Origin: Clostridiales bacterium
Lineage (GTDB): Bacteria; Bacillota; Clostridia; DUOD01
DNA: 64,000 nucleotides
Direction: 5' to 3'
Assembly (NCBI GenBank): GCA_012838995.1
Contig: DUOD01000024.1
Span: 1-64,000, forward strand
A program made the translations under genes and the position numbers. Position 1 is the first letter of the stretch, and every line of letters begins with the position of its first letter. Below, in pieces: positions 1-10,311 of the stretch. Under the pieces are notes generated by a model, which ran no database searches, had not been told where the DNA came from, and saw only the letters and a list, made by a program, of their open reading frames with translations.

Positions 1-80
1 AATATATCATAGTTTTCGTCTACGGCAACGACGTTGGTGCTAACGGATCCAACGTCTATACCTAAATATACTTCCCTCAT
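1..80 (-). CDS. BadF/BadG/BcrA/BcrD-type ATPase (2-hydroxyacyl-CoA dehydratase activase), N-terminal fragment truncated by window edge
   Basis: Reverse complement of 1-80 reads MREVYLGIDVGSVSTNVVAVDENYDI, the typical activase ATPase N-terminus (GIDVGSxST); its ATG overlaps the stop of the upstream CDS by 4 nt. Confidence 0.8.
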   Translation of the reverse strand, partial: MREVYLGIDVGSVSTNVVAVDENYDI

Positions 81-1195
81 ACAAATGCGACCTCTTCCTT
101 TTTAATATTATGTTCAAATTTTTTTGCTTTGATTAAGTCGATAAATGCTTCTACCCGTGTGTATACATTGGCCTCGGCCGTTTGTTCGTCAATCGCCAGG
201 GTTAAGACAGGCATGTCAAGGTCTTTCATAACTGATGGCATTATACTTTGAGATACCAGCTCGGGTAGGCAACCAAAGGGCATCAGGTGTATAACACCGT
301 CAAATCCCCGTTCTTTATAGTCCACGATATGTCCCATGGTTTCCTTGGCGTGGCCGCCTATGGGTATCTCAATAAACCTTTCACCCTTTTGCTGTATTCT
401 TTCATGGAAGTCATCTTTTCTATAGGATTTGGGTATCAAATTTGCCTCTACCCATTCGGATATATAATGGGATCTTTCCGTTTCAACACCCCTACTGCCC
501 AGGAAGTCCTCCAGGTTAAGGTTAACGGAGGGTTCCATAACAACGTATATTTCCCCTACTATACCCACTTTAATCCGTTGATGGTCCTCCACCGGATGAA
601 GGGGTATGCTGGATAACAACTCCTTGCTGAGTTTATAGGCTTTATCAAGGCCTTCTTTTGTATCCTCTTTGTCGAATATTTCAACAATCTTGTTCCACGC
701 CCGTTGGCAGTCGCCTCTTCTTACCTCATGGGCCTTCATAATTTGTATCTGCTTTTCCAACTCGTCCATGTATTTCATCTGCTGGTATATTATGGTACCT
801 ATCTGAAACAACCGACGCCATGAATTTTTGCCCTTTATTATAGAAATAATTTTTAACAGCTTTCTTATACCTATATATGGTCCGTCCACTATGATTAATT
901 GTGCATCATGGCCCAAACTCTTCAAAATTGCCCTTTGGGTTTCACCATAATAGCCTGCCCTGCAGGGACCCTTACCGCCGCTGGATACTATTACCTCGGC
1001 ACCCATTTCTATTACCTCCAGGTATGTGCCCAACATAACCTTCATGGGAAAGCAGGCAAACTCCGGGGCATATTTTACACCCAAGTCTACGGTACGCTGA
1101 CTGGGCCGGGGCGGCATGATTACTTCATGGCCTAAAAGCTTCATTAGTTTATAATAATGGTGAACGTTGCCCATATAAGGAAAGGAAACTTTCAT
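77..1195 (-). CDS. Acyl-CoA dehydratase activase-related protein (DUF2229/CoA-substrate-specific family)
   Basis: 372 aa ORF with MKVSFPYMGNVHHYYKLMKLLGHEVIMPPRPSQRTVDLGVKYAPEFACFPMKV and VIHLMPFGCLPELVSQSIMP motifs. Confidence 0.8.
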   Translation of the reverse strand: MKVSFPYMGNVHHYYKLMKLLGHEVIMPPRPSQRTVDLGVKYAPEFACFPMKVMLGTYLEVIEMGAEVIVSSGGKGPCRAGYYGETQRAILKSLGHDAQLIIVDGPYIGIRKLLKIISIIKGKNSWRRLFQIGTIIYQQMKYMDELEKQIQIMKAHEVRRGDCQRAWNKIVEIFDKEDTKEGLDKAYKLSKELLSSIPLHPVEDHQRIKVGIVGEIYVVMEPSVNLNLEDFLGSRGVETERSHYISEWVEANLIPKSYRKDDFHERIQQKGERFIEIPIGGHAKETMGHIVDYKERGFDGVIHLMPFGCLPELVSQSIMPSVMKDLDMPVLTLAIDEQTAEANVYTRVEAFIDLIKAKKFEHNIKKEEVAFV

Positions 1196-2184
1196 GATGT
1201 CACCTCCCCGGTTTTAACAAAATCCCTTCTCCTCAACATATCTATAAAAGCTTCAAGCCTTGTATTCATATGACTTTCTCCGGTATGTTCGTCCACCCTG
1301 ATGGTCATAAAGGGTTTCTTGCAGGCTTCCGACTTGATTTCCATTAATTTGCCCAAAAATGAATCGGGGCCGCAATTGAATGCAGTTACATGGATTATCC
1401 CATCTATATTGGGGTTGTCCAGGAAATGCATGCCGGCTGCAAATATCTTATTGGAAAAATCCCAAAACAGCGCCTTGTTAAGTTTTTTTATGGGCGCATT
1501 TAATGTTTTTGGTTTTATCATTTCAAAGGTTAAGACGTTTACGTCCAAGTTTTTTAACTTTGTTAAAACGTCCATGGATATAAAACTGTCATATATATTG
1601 TAAACATAACCCATAAGGCCGATGGTAACGTCCTTTTTTTCCTTGACCGGCAGCGGCGCTTTGCCATTTATATAATCCAGTGCCTCGGCACAGGTATAGC
1701 CTTGCATGTTAAGCGATCTGTACTTTAGCCATACCTTTTCCGCCCGCTTTAAAGCCCGGGCTGTGGTTTTCTTATCCTTGTTGAAGAATTCGCCTATTTC
1801 GATGAAGTTGGACAGACGGGCTATATTTTCGGTGGGAGCTTTGATGTGGGGGGACAAAATACGACAGTTTCTATCCTCCACAGCAAACCTTACCATGTCG
1901 GGCATGCCCAAAAACTTGGGACAAAAGGTGGTCATTTTTTTGATGGAAACCATCCTGGGTATGAACAGACAGTCCGCACCCCGGTCCAAAAGTTCAAAGA
2001 CATGTCCCATATAAATCTTAATAGGCAGACATATCTCCGGAACGGAATGTTTTATTCCTTTGTTAATTATTCCTTTGGTGGTGGGCGGAGTGGTTATTAC
2101 CTCCACCCCCAGCTCCTTAAAAAAAGTTTCCCATAAAGGTATATAGTACCAGTACAATAGAGCACGGGGAATACCTACACGCAT
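1192..2184 (-). CDS. Acyl-CoA dehydratase activase-related protein (DUF2229 family), paralogue of the downstream gene
   Basis: 330 aa ORF MRVGIPRALLYWYYIPLWETFFKELGVEVITTPPTTKGI...VPEICLPIKIYMGH; 4-nt overlap with next CDS. Confidence 0.8.
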   Translation of the reverse strand: MRVGIPRALLYWYYIPLWETFFKELGVEVITTPPTTKGIINKGIKHSVPEICLPIKIYMGHVFELLDRGADCLFIPRMVSIKKMTTFCPKFLGMPDMVRFAVEDRNCRILSPHIKAPTENIARLSNFIEIGEFFNKDKKTTARALKRAEKVWLKYRSLNMQGYTCAEALDYINGKAPLPVKEKKDVTIGLMGYVYNIYDSFISMDVLTKLKNLDVNVLTFEMIKPKTLNAPIKKLNKALFWDFSNKIFAAGMHFLDNPNIDGIIHVTAFNCGPDSFLGKLMEIKSEACKKPFMTIRVDEHTGESHMNTRLEAFIDMLRRRDFVKTGEVTS

Positions 2185-2532
2185 TGATCTTTAACCTCAC
2201 TTATTACAATTTTTGCAATAAATATTACTACATAAATTTAAGTTTATCATAAGTTTACAAAATCTAAAAATTTTGCAACTATATAATACCTAAAGTATAT
2301 TGTATCATTAATTTTTAAAAAGTTAAGTAATAAATTACTGAGAATAAGAAATATTTTTTAAAATTGCCGATAAAAAAACCATATTATGGTATATATTTCC
2401 AGATGGGTGTTTGATTTTTGTTCATACCGTTTCTTTTTCCGCCATAATAGGCAAATCATTTGTAGACCGCCCAGAAAAAGTGTTATAATTGTGTTAATAT
2501 TTTTATGTTTTTTGTGGAGGTAGGTTAGAGAA

Positions 2533-4191
2533 ATGATTAGTGATAGAGTAAAGAAGGGTATGGAAAAGGCACCCCATCGTTCATTGTTCAATGCCATGGG
2601 GTATATTAAGGAAGAGCTGGACAGGCCTTTAATAGGTGTGGTCAATGCCAAGAGTGAGATAGTGCCGGGGCATATACACTTGGACAGGATAGCTGAGGCG
2701 GTTAAGGCCGGTATCAGGATGGGCGGCGGTACGCCGGTGGAATTTCCGGCCATCGGTGTGTGCGACGGTATTGCCATGAACCACATAGGCATGAAATATT
2801 CGCTGGCTACCAGGGAATTAATAGCCGATAGCATAGAATGTATGGCCATAGCCCATGGCTTTGACGGTTTGGTATTGGTACCCAACTGCGATAAAATAGT
2901 ACCCGGTATGCTGATGGCCGCAGCCCGGTTGGATATACCCGCCCTGGTGGTTAGCGGCGGGCCCATGTTGGGAGGCAGGATTGGGGACCAAAAAATTACC
3001 CTGACTTCCCTATTCGAAGGCGTGGGTGCCGTAAAAGCCGGGAGGATGTCATTGCAGCAGCTGGAAGAACTGGAGGAGCAGGGCTGTCCGGGATGCGGAT
3101 CCTGTGCCGGGATGTTTACCGCCAATTCCATGAACTGCTTAACCGAGGCTTTGGGTATGGCTTTGCCGGGTAACGGTACCATACCTGCGGTGTATGCCGA
3201 GAGGATTAGACTTGCCAAGTATTCCGGTATAAAAATAATGGAACTGGTTGAGAAAAATATCAAACCTTCCGATATATTAACGGAAGAGGCCTTCTATAAT
3301 GCTCTGACGCTGGATATGGCTCTGGGTTGTTCCACCAATTCGGTGCTGCATTTACCCGCCATCGCCCATGAAGCGGGTATTAAAATAAATCTGGACATGG
3401 TAAACGAGATCAGCGGCCGAACGCCCAATCTGTGCAGGCTTAGCCCCGCGGGGCCGGACCAGGTAGAAGATTTACACAGGGCAGGCGGTGTGCCGGCAGT
3501 TATGGCTGAGCTTAACAAAAAGGGATTGATAAATACCAATTTGTTAACGGTAACAGGCGGTACGATAGGAGACAATATAAAGAATGTTACTGTAAAGGAT
3601 TATAATATTATAAGGAGTATAGACAACCCATACAGCACCACGGGCGGTATTGCCGTGCTATGGGGTAACCTTGCCCCCGAGGGTGCAGTGGTAAAACAAT
3701 CAGCGGTGGCACCTGAGATGCTGGTTCATAAAGGGCCGGCCAGGGTTTTCGATTCGGAAGAGGAAGTTATAGATGCCATACTAAACGGTAAGATAAACAA
3801 GGGCGAAGTGGTAGTAATCAGGTATGAGGGACCAAAGGGCGGTCCCGGTATGCGGGAAATGCTGTCTCCAACATCCGCCCTGGCCGGTATGGGCCTTGAT
3901 AAGCATGTGGCCCTGATAACCGACGGTCGGTTCTCCGGCGCCACCAGGGGTGCTTCCATAGGACATGTATCCCCGGAGGCCATGGAAGGCGGTACCATTG
4001 CCCTGGTCAAGGATGGGGATATGATAAGCATAGATATACCCGCCGGTAAGTTGGAGCTCATGGTGCCACAACAGGAGCTGGACAGACGACGTAGCGAGTG
4101 GAAGGCACCCGAGCCGAAGATAACCAAGGGTTACCTGGCCAGGTATGCCAGGCTGGTAACTTCAGCCAATACCGGAGCAGTGGTCAAATAA
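2533..4191 (+). CDS. ilvD: Dihydroxy-acid dehydratase
   Basis: 552 aa; [57 protein letters not shown] motifs; RBS gtggaggtag. Confidence 0.97.
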   Translation: MISDRVKKGMEKAPHRSLFNAMGYIKEELDRPLIGVVNAKSEIVPGHIHLDRIAEAVKAGIRMGGGTPVEFPAIGVCDGIAMNHIGMKYSLATRELIADSIECMAIAHGFDGLVLVPNCDKIVPGMLMAAARLDIPALVVSGGPMLGGRIGDQKITLTSLFEGVGAVKAGRMSLQQLEELEEQGCPGCGSCAGMFTANSMNCLTEALGMALPGNGTIPAVYAERIRLAKYSGIKIMELVEKNIKPSDILTEEAFYNALTLDMALGCSTNSVLHLPAIAHEAGIKINLDMVNEISGRTPNLCRLSPAGPDQVEDLHRAGGVPAVMAELNKKGLINTNLLTVTGGTIGDNIKNVTVKDYNIIRSIDNPYSTTGGIAVLWGNLAPEGAVVKQSAVAPEMLVHKGPARVFDSEEEVIDAILNGKINKGEVVVIRYEGPKGGPGMREMLSPTSALAGMGLDKHVALITDGRFSGATRGASIGHVSPEAMEGGTIALVKDGDMISIDIPAGKLELMVPQQELDRRRSEWKAPEPKITKGYLARYARLVTSANTGAVVK

Positions 4192-4308
4192 ATAATAAAG
4201 ATAGTAGTCAAATAGGGGGCAGTAATGCTCCCTTTACCATATAAAAGCTAAAACAGATTTTTATGTTTATTGTTGGCTTATAAATAAAAAGGGATAGGTG
4301 TTAAATTT

Positions 4309-5163
4309 ATGGAAAGGGACTTTAAAGAATTTTTATTAAGGCGGTTACCCTTTATACTTTTAGGCACCTTTATAAGCGCAGTGTCGGTGAATGCCCTGTT
4401 GGTACCCCATAAACTGCTAAGCGGCGGCGTTACCGGCATAGGAATCATCCTGTTTTATGTGTTTTCCCTGCCTTTAAGTATTACCGTCTTTGTTCTTAAC
4501 GTACCCTTATTTATAATGGGGTACAAATATATCAGCCCGCGGTTTATGTACCTTAGCATTATCGGTATGGCAGCTTATTCAACCTTCCTCGAACTGACCA
4601 AGGGTGTTATTCTGCCGGTGGGCAATCCCATCATAGCAGCTCTATTTGGCGGTCTGATAACCGGAGTGGGTTCCGGGATAGTACTTAGGAACGGGGCGTC
4701 CATGGGAGGTACGGGCATAATATCTGTCATTGTTAACAAGTATTTTTCCCTTGATATAGGGTGGGTGAACATGGCGGTGAACGCCGTTATACTCGTCCTA
4801 GGTGCGTTGGTTATCAGCATCGAGCTGGCCCTTTTCACCATAGTATCCATGTACGTGTCCTCAAAGGCCATAGACGCCATTCAGGAAGGTTTTAACCACG
4901 GCAAGATGGTTATAATAGTATCCAATAAATCAGAGCAGTTGGCCCATGAAATAATGTCCAAACTTCACAGAGGTGTAACCTTTATAAAGGGCGAAGGCGC
5001 GTATACAAAAGGCAAGAAACAGCTTATATACTGCATAGTAAAGACACTGGAGCTGGCCCGGCTTAAGGAAATTGTCCGGGAGATAGACGAGAGTGCCTTT
5101 ATATCCGTAAGCGATACCAAGGAGGTAATGGGCACCGGCTTTACCGTTAACGACAGATTCTAA
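4309..5163 (+). CDS. YitT family membrane protein (DUF161/DUF2179)
   Basis: Multi-TM N-terminus LLVPHKLLSGGVTGIGIIL plus C-terminal DUF2179-like GAYTKGKKQLIYCIV domain. Confidence 0.88.
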   Translation: MERDFKEFLLRRLPFILLGTFISAVSVNALLVPHKLLSGGVTGIGIILFYVFSLPLSITVFVLNVPLFIMGYKYISPRFMYLSIIGMAAYSTFLELTKGVILPVGNPIIAALFGGLITGVGSGIVLRNGASMGGTGIISVIVNKYFSLDIGWVNMAVNAVILVLGALVISIELALFTIVSMYVSSKAIDAIQEGFNHGKMVIIVSNKSEQLAHEIMSKLHRGVTFIKGEGAYTKGKKQLIYCIVKTLELARLKEIVREIDESAFISVSDTKEVMGTGFTVNDRF

Positions 5164-5200
5164 AACGACGCGTCCTGATTAAGGAAAGAAGGGGAAAACT

Positions 5201-6601
5201 TTGGATATGGATATATTCTTGAACAAATACCGGGAGGAGATAATATCCTCTCTTAAAGAATTTATAAAAATACCCAGTGTAATCAGCCCTCCCCGTCCGG
5301 GAGCACCCTTTGGCCCAAAGGTTGCTAAGGCGCTGGATTATGTATTAAACCTAGGCGATAGCATGGGTTTTGAGGTTAAAAACCTGGACGGGTATGCAGG
5401 ACACGTACAATACGGTGAGGGCGACGAAATTCTGGGCATCCTAACCCATGTCGATGTTGTACCGGCAGGCAGCGGCTGGACCTATCCGCCCTTTGAGGGA
5501 CAGGTGCATGATAACAGGATATACGGTAGGGGAGCGGTGGATGATAAGGGTCCAGGCATTGCCGCCCTTTATGCCCTTTTGGCATTAAAGGAGCAAGGCT
5601 TTATGCCCCAAAGAACCATACGCATCATATACGGCGCCAATGAAGAGAACGACTGGGAGTGTGTTAATTATTACTTTAGCCGTGAGAAAATGCCCCAAAT
5701 AGGTCTGGCCTTTGACGGTAGTTATCCCGTTATAAACGGCGAAAAGGGCGTCCTTGTCATTCATATGGAAAAGGATATAGAATGGAGGGCACCCCGATTT
5801 TCCATTGAAGACATTAAGGGTGGGACGGCTGCCAACGCGGTACCCGATTATTGTTGCTGTACTATTGAGATAAGGGATCAAGGCCTTGGAGGAGAGGTGG
5901 CCGATCTCCAAAGGGCCTTTGTTGAGGATACCGGTTATGATGTATCGATAACATCAATGGACGGGGGAAGGTATAGGGTGGAAAGCCGGGGACAGCCGGC
6001 CCACGGCAGCACACCCGAAAAGGGCAAAAACGCCATTGGCCGGCTTTTTAAGTTTTTGCATTTTTTGGACAGCGGCGATGAACACCTAAACGAGGTATTG
6101 TTCCATATAGGTCGGTTGGCCATGGACCACAACGGTCGGGATACCGGTTTATTTGTAAAAGACGAGGTATCCGGATCCATGACGGTAAATGTAGGTATTG
6201 TAGGCAAGAATAATCAAGCCATATACCTTAAGGTAAATACCCGGTATCCCGTGACTTATTCAATGGATCGGGCGGTGGAAGACTTTACCCGAATGGCCGA
6301 GGGGCTGGGATACAAATGCAAGGTGGAAAACAGGCTGGAGCCCCTATATGTTAAGGAAGACAGCTACATTATAAATATTTTAAAGGACATATATCAAAAA
6401 ACAACCGGGCAGCCGCCCTATGCCTTTACCATAGGCGGTGCCACCTATGCCAGGGCCCTCAAAAACGGAGTGGCCTTTGGACCCACGTTCCCCGGCCGGC
6501 CGGAGCTGGCCCATCAGAGGGACGAGTACATGGATATACAGGATCTTATGACCAATATAAAAATATATACAGAAGCAATGATGAGACTTTCTATGGCATA
6601 G
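5201..6601 (+). CDS. pepV: Sapep/PepV-like M20 dipeptidase
   Basis: GILTHVDVVPAGSGWTYPPFEGQVHDNRIYGRGAVDDKGPGIAALYALLALK metal-site motifs; ATG at 5207 is an alternative start. Confidence 0.88.
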   Translation: MDMDIFLNKYREEIISSLKEFIKIPSVISPPRPGAPFGPKVAKALDYVLNLGDSMGFEVKNLDGYAGHVQYGEGDEILGILTHVDVVPAGSGWTYPPFEGQVHDNRIYGRGAVDDKGPGIAALYALLALKEQGFMPQRTIRIIYGANEENDWECVNYYFSREKMPQIGLAFDGSYPVINGEKGVLVIHMEKDIEWRAPRFSIEDIKGGTAANAVPDYCCCTIEIRDQGLGGEVADLQRAFVEDTGYDVSITSMDGGRYRVESRGQPAHGSTPEKGKNAIGRLFKFLHFLDSGDEHLNEVLFHIGRLAMDHNGRDTGLFVKDEVSGSMTVNVGIVGKNNQAIYLKVNTRYPVTYSMDRAVEDFTRMAEGLGYKCKVENRLEPLYVKEDSYIINILKDIYQKTTGQPPYAFTIGGATYARALKNGVAFGPTFPGRPELAHQRDEYMDIQDLMTNIKIYTEAMMRLSMA

Positions 6602-6697
6602 CCTATTTAATCCTTTGCCTTCACCATTTAATTGCAAAGGGAATATATATATTATAGATATCTAATATAATATACCTTTGCAGGAGGTGATAAGGTA

Positions 6698-7618
6698 ATG
6701 GATGGTGAATATGCCGATTACCGTGATTATGAGGAAGTAGAAGCACAACAGCAGTGCCCTGCCGGCACTTTTTCATATACCGTACAGCCTGGCGATACCG
6801 TGTTTGCCATAGCCCAGCGGTTTAATACCACGGTGGATGCCATCGTGGCGGTAAACCCTGGACTGGACCCCAATGTCATTTTTGTAGGCCAAAGGATATG
6901 CATACCCAGTGTCGTGCCACCGCCGGGTGCATGTCCGCCGGGCACCTTTGCCTATACCGTGGTGCAGGGGGACACCCTGTTCACCCTGGCTTTAAGATTT
7001 GGCACTACGGTGGCTGCCATTATTGCAGCTAATCCGGGGATCGATCCCAACGTACTCTTTGTAGGCCAGAGGATTTGTATACCCAGAGTACCCGCTCCGC
7101 CGCCGGCAGTATGTCCGCCGGGTACCTTTGCCTATACAGTACAGCCTGGTGATACCTTATTCGCCATAGCCCGACGGTTTAATACTACAGTGGCGGCCAT
7201 AATTGCAGCAAATCCCGGTATAGATCCTAATGTCATATTCATAGGTCAGAGAATCTGCATACCCAGTGTTGCGCCACCGGGGGCATGTCCGCCGGGCACC
7301 TTTGCCTATACGGTACAGCCGGGCGATACCGTGTTTGCCATAGCCCAGCGGTTTAATACTACGGTAGCTGCCATTGTTGCGGTAAATCCGGGCCTGGATC
7401 CCAATGTCATTTTTGTAGGCCAAAGGATATGTATACCCAGTACCGCACCACCGAGAGTATGTCCACCGGGCACCTTTGCCTATACAGTACAGCCTGGTGA
7501 TACCCTGTTCCTAATTGCCCGAAGATTCAATACTACGGCGTTTGCAATAATAGCATTAAACCCGGGCATTATCCCGGGCAGGTTGGCCATAGGCCAAAGG
7601 TTGTGTATACCCCGGTAG
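6698..7618 (+). CDS. LysM-repeat protein with five tandem LysM domains and no obvious signal peptide
   Basis: Five copies of CPPGTFAYTVQPGDTLFxIARRFNTTVAAIIAxNPGIDPNVIFVGQRICIP; good RBS gcaggaggtgataagg. Confidence 0.9.
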   Translation: MDGEYADYRDYEEVEAQQQCPAGTFSYTVQPGDTVFAIAQRFNTTVDAIVAVNPGLDPNVIFVGQRICIPSVVPPPGACPPGTFAYTVVQGDTLFTLALRFGTTVAAIIAANPGIDPNVLFVGQRICIPRVPAPPPAVCPPGTFAYTVQPGDTLFAIARRFNTTVAAIIAANPGIDPNVIFIGQRICIPSVAPPGACPPGTFAYTVQPGDTVFAIAQRFNTTVAAIVAVNPGLDPNVIFVGQRICIPSTAPPRVCPPGTFAYTVQPGDTLFLIARRFNTTAFAIIALNPGIIPGRLAIGQRLCIPR

Positions 7619-7675
7619 AAGGTAAGTGCAGGCTGCAAAAAAGAATTAAGACATATATGTATCGGACACAACTTT

Positions 7676-7724
7676 TTATAAGCTTTGGGGTAGCAAGGGC
7701 TCCCCTAAAGCTTATATTTTTTAT
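7676..7724 (+). terminator. Rho-independent terminator after the LysM gene
   Basis: ATAAGCTTTGGGG ... CCCCTAAAGCTTAT followed by ATTTTTTAT. Confidence 0.8.
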
Positions 7725-7801
7725 AGCAAAAATTTAATCTTTATTGTAGGTTGAGGGTATAGGTTATATAATGGATTAAAGCCAGGGATAATACAGGAGG
7801 A

Positions 7802-8329
7802 ATGCCCATGAAATTTTTTAATGATTATTTTTTGGGGTTTTTGCTAATGGCTATAGGTATTGTAATTGTCCTTAAATATACCTTTAATCTAAATATACCC
7901 GTCGGCCGCATTATTGCCGGAGTTGTTATTATATTTGTAGGTCTTTGGGTGATGGTGGGCGGGTATCCCATTAGGGACAGCAATGATATTATCTTCAGAA
8001 CCGGTACCATTAAACCGGTACAGCCCCAGTATAAGCATAATATTATTTTCAGCAGCGGCGTGGTTGACTTAAGGGATATATCCTATGAAGACATTGACCA
8101 AACTATAAAAATCCACGTCATTTTCAGCGATGCAGTCATACGGCTGGATGCCGATGCTCCGGTGTCCGTTAAGGTCAACGCTGCCTTTGCCAGTGGGATA
8201 ATGCCCGATAATACGGTGGTCAGCTTCGGGGACGGTACGTATATATCAAAAACTGCGGATCATTCCGACAAAACCTTTAACATGGAGGCGGATGTGGTTT
8301 TCGGCACCCTTAGAATAATACAAGATTAG
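7802..8329 (+). CDS. LiaF-like / cell-wall-active antibiotics response family membrane protein
   Basis: N-terminal TM segments followed by beta-rich C-terminus (NIIFSSGVVDLRD...VVFGTLRIIQD) typical of the LiaF/DUF2154-type domain. Confidence 0.65.
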   Translation: MPMKFFNDYFLGFLLMAIGIVIVLKYTFNLNIPVGRIIAGVVIIFVGLWVMVGGYPIRDSNDIIFRTGTIKPVQPQYKHNIIFSSGVVDLRDISYEDIDQTIKIHVIFSDAVIRLDADAPVSVKVNAAFASGIMPDNTVVSFGDGTYISKTADHSDKTFNMEADVVFGTLRIIQD

Positions 8330-8429
8330 CCTGTTATTCTATTTAATATTTTATGGTTTCACCTTATACCCGGAACATGAATATATATATATAGAAATGA
8401 AGTGTATACCGACCGGGAGGTGAAACTTA

Positions 8430-8876
8430 GTGAGTAATAAAAAGTACTATAACAAGGAACAGCAAGCATCGGCAGACAAATTATCCACAGAAGATTATGA
8501 TGCGTTGCAGGATACAGATACCGGCGTAGGCGCCCTGCAGCAATGCCCGCCGGGCACCTTTGCCTATACAGTCCAGGCAGGGGACACCTTCTTTAGCCTT
8601 GCCCAGCGGTTTGGTACCACTGTAGATGCCATAATACGTGCCAACCCAGGTGTGGATCCCAACCGATTGATGATAGGCCAAAGGATATGTATACCCGGGG
8701 CACCGCCTAGTGTATGTCCGCCGGGTACCATAGTATATGTAATCCAGGCAGGGGATACTTTCTTTAGCCTTGCCCAGCGGTTTGGTACCACTGTGGATGC
8801 CATTATGCGTGCCAACCCAGGTGTGGATCCTAACCGACTTATGATAGGTCAGAGGATTTGCATACCCATACGTTAA
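8430..8876 (+). CDS. LysM-repeat protein with two tandem LysM domains
   Basis: 148 aa with two CPPGTxxYxxQAGDTFFSLAQRFGTTVDAIxRANPGVDPNRLMIGQRICIP repeats; RBS gggaggtg. Confidence 0.88.
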   Translation: MSNKKYYNKEQQASADKLSTEDYDALQDTDTGVGALQQCPPGTFAYTVQAGDTFFSLAQRFGTTVDAIIRANPGVDPNRLMIGQRICIPGAPPSVCPPGTIVYVIQAGDTFFSLAQRFGTTVDAIMRANPGVDPNRLMIGQRICIPIR

Positions 8877-9009
8877 AATCGTGATTTCAAACGATAACCA
8901 ATATACGTCAACGGTTGCTTTTAGGTCTGTGTGGGTTGTACGGTCCACGATTGAAGGCTGTTACCAAATATGCTAAAAAATTTTCGGATGCAAGGCAATA
9001 CAAGATAGC

Positions 9010-9050
9010 AATAATCCGGTGTTATTTTACACACCGGATTATTTGTTTGT
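9010..9050 (+). terminator. Rho-independent terminator-like hairpin
   Basis: AATAATCCGGTGT tattttac ACACCGGATTATT then TGTTTGTT. Confidence 0.7.
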
Positions 9051-9461
9051 TCCATTTTGTATGGGTTTTATATTTAGCATACGTACTGTCCTGGTATAAT
9101 ATTATTTCATTGTAGCTCATAAAATTTGGGTGTTATGCTGGCCTTGGCGGATATATGGCAAACAGAAATGTCGAATTAATTATAACCTTTCTTTAAGTCC
9201 ATACAATATGTTACATCAATTATAGTAAAGACTGTAACTTTAGGCAGGTGCCTATGTCAGCAAAAGACGGGGCTTTAGCACTTTAACGCCGGTAAAGCTC
9301 ATCTAAAGCCTTTAATTTATTGAGGTTATGCATCTTTATCAACCGGTAATTTATATGCCGTCGGAGGGATTTGGATTTGACGAATTAAAGATTTTATTGT
9401 ATAGTTTTTGATGTGTACTCTTATTTTTTTAGTAGGCTTTGAACAGAGGGGACGTTGAAAA

Positions 9462-10142
9462 TTGGAAACTATAAAGAAACTTATTTATAAGTATAGGCAT
9501 TTTGGTTGGTTGGCCTTATTCGGAATCACATTGGCATTATACGGATACTGCGAACGCAACCTCGTACCAAAATATATTATAGAATCTGTTTTAGACGACT
9601 ATATTCCCTTTATCAAAGAGTTTATTATACCCTATCTTTTCTGGTTTATTTACATGGCTGCCGCCATTTTATATTTCGGTTTAAAATCCGTCAGGGATTA
9701 TTACCGACTAGTATTTTTTATGTTTACCGGAATGCTTGTGTGTTATATCATTTACATATTATTCCCCAATGGTCTGGACTTAAGGCCTGAGGTGTCCGGA
9801 AACGATATTTTTTCCCGTCTGGTCAAGTTTATCCATGGTATGGATACGCCAACCAATGTTTGTCCAAGTATACATGTTTTTAATTCCATTGCTGTACATT
9901 TAGCCGTGGCAAAGAGTTCACTCTTTGAAAATAGGAAGGGTTTAAAAACGGTTTCCACGATTTGCATGATTTTAATTTGCGCATCGACGGTATTCGTAAA
10001 ACAGCATTCCATTATAGATCTGATTTGGGGTGTGGTCCTTGGTATTGTCTGTTACATAGCCTTTTATAGGCTGTCGGGATGGCTGCCGGGATGGATACAG
10101 AACTTCTACAGGGCGCAGGATACTTCAGTCCTGGAGAAATGA
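9462..10142 (+). CDS. PAP2-family phosphatase/inositol phosphorylceramide synthase-like membrane protein
   Basis: 226 aa multi-TM; CPSIHVFNSIAVHLA (PSxH motif) and KQHSIIDLIWGVVLG (HS..D motif). Confidence 0.75.
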   Translation: METIKKLIYKYRHFGWLALFGITLALYGYCERNLVPKYIIESVLDDYIPFIKEFIIPYLFWFIYMAAAILYFGLKSVRDYYRLVFFMFTGMLVCYIIYILFPNGLDLRPEVSGNDIFSRLVKFIHGMDTPTNVCPSIHVFNSIAVHLAVAKSSLFENRKGLKTVSTICMILICASTVFVKQHSIIDLIWGVVLGIVCYIAFYRLSGWLPGWIQNFYRAQDTSVLEK

Positions 10143-10256
10143 TTTGAAACGGCCAAGGACAGGGATTAAATGGATGAAATCTTAAGAGTTCCCCATGTAT
10201 TTGAGTGCAATTAACTAAATAAGGGAAATATAATCTTTAAAGGCAAAATACAGGGT

Positions 10257-10285
10257 TTGAACATAGTTGCCGTAGGTGTTATAAA
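10257..10285 (+). promoter_or_regulatory. Predicted sigma-A-type promoter of the Hsp20 gene
   Basis: TTGAAC (10257-10262) - 17 nt - TATAAA (10280-10285). Confidence 0.6.
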
Positions 10286-10294
10286 TAAATTAAA

Positions 10295-10311
10295 GGTCAA
10301 GGTAAGTCAAA
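10295..10311 (+). promoter_or_regulatory. Putative CtsR operator (tandem heptad)
   Basis: GGTCAAG-GTA-AGTCAAA versus recalled consensus RGTCAAA-NAN-RGTCAAA, just downstream of the -10 and 24 nt before the Hsp20 ATG. Confidence 0.55.

Noticed and set aside
2358-3263. 301-aa minus-strand ORF opposite ilvD
   Set aside because: Antisense to an unambiguous ilvD; residue composition (Pro/Ser/Ile-rich) is typical of shadow ORFs.
3726-4127. Minus-strand ORF (133 aa) inside ilvD
   Set aside because: Shadow ORF of a conserved coding region.
6740-7610. CRISPR-like periodicity in the LysM gene
   Set aside because: Repeats are about 170 nt, in frame, and encode LysM domains; not a CRISPR array.
6727-7671. 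Minus-strand ORFs across the LysM arrays
   Set aside because: Repeat-driven antisense open frames; no independent start or RBS support.
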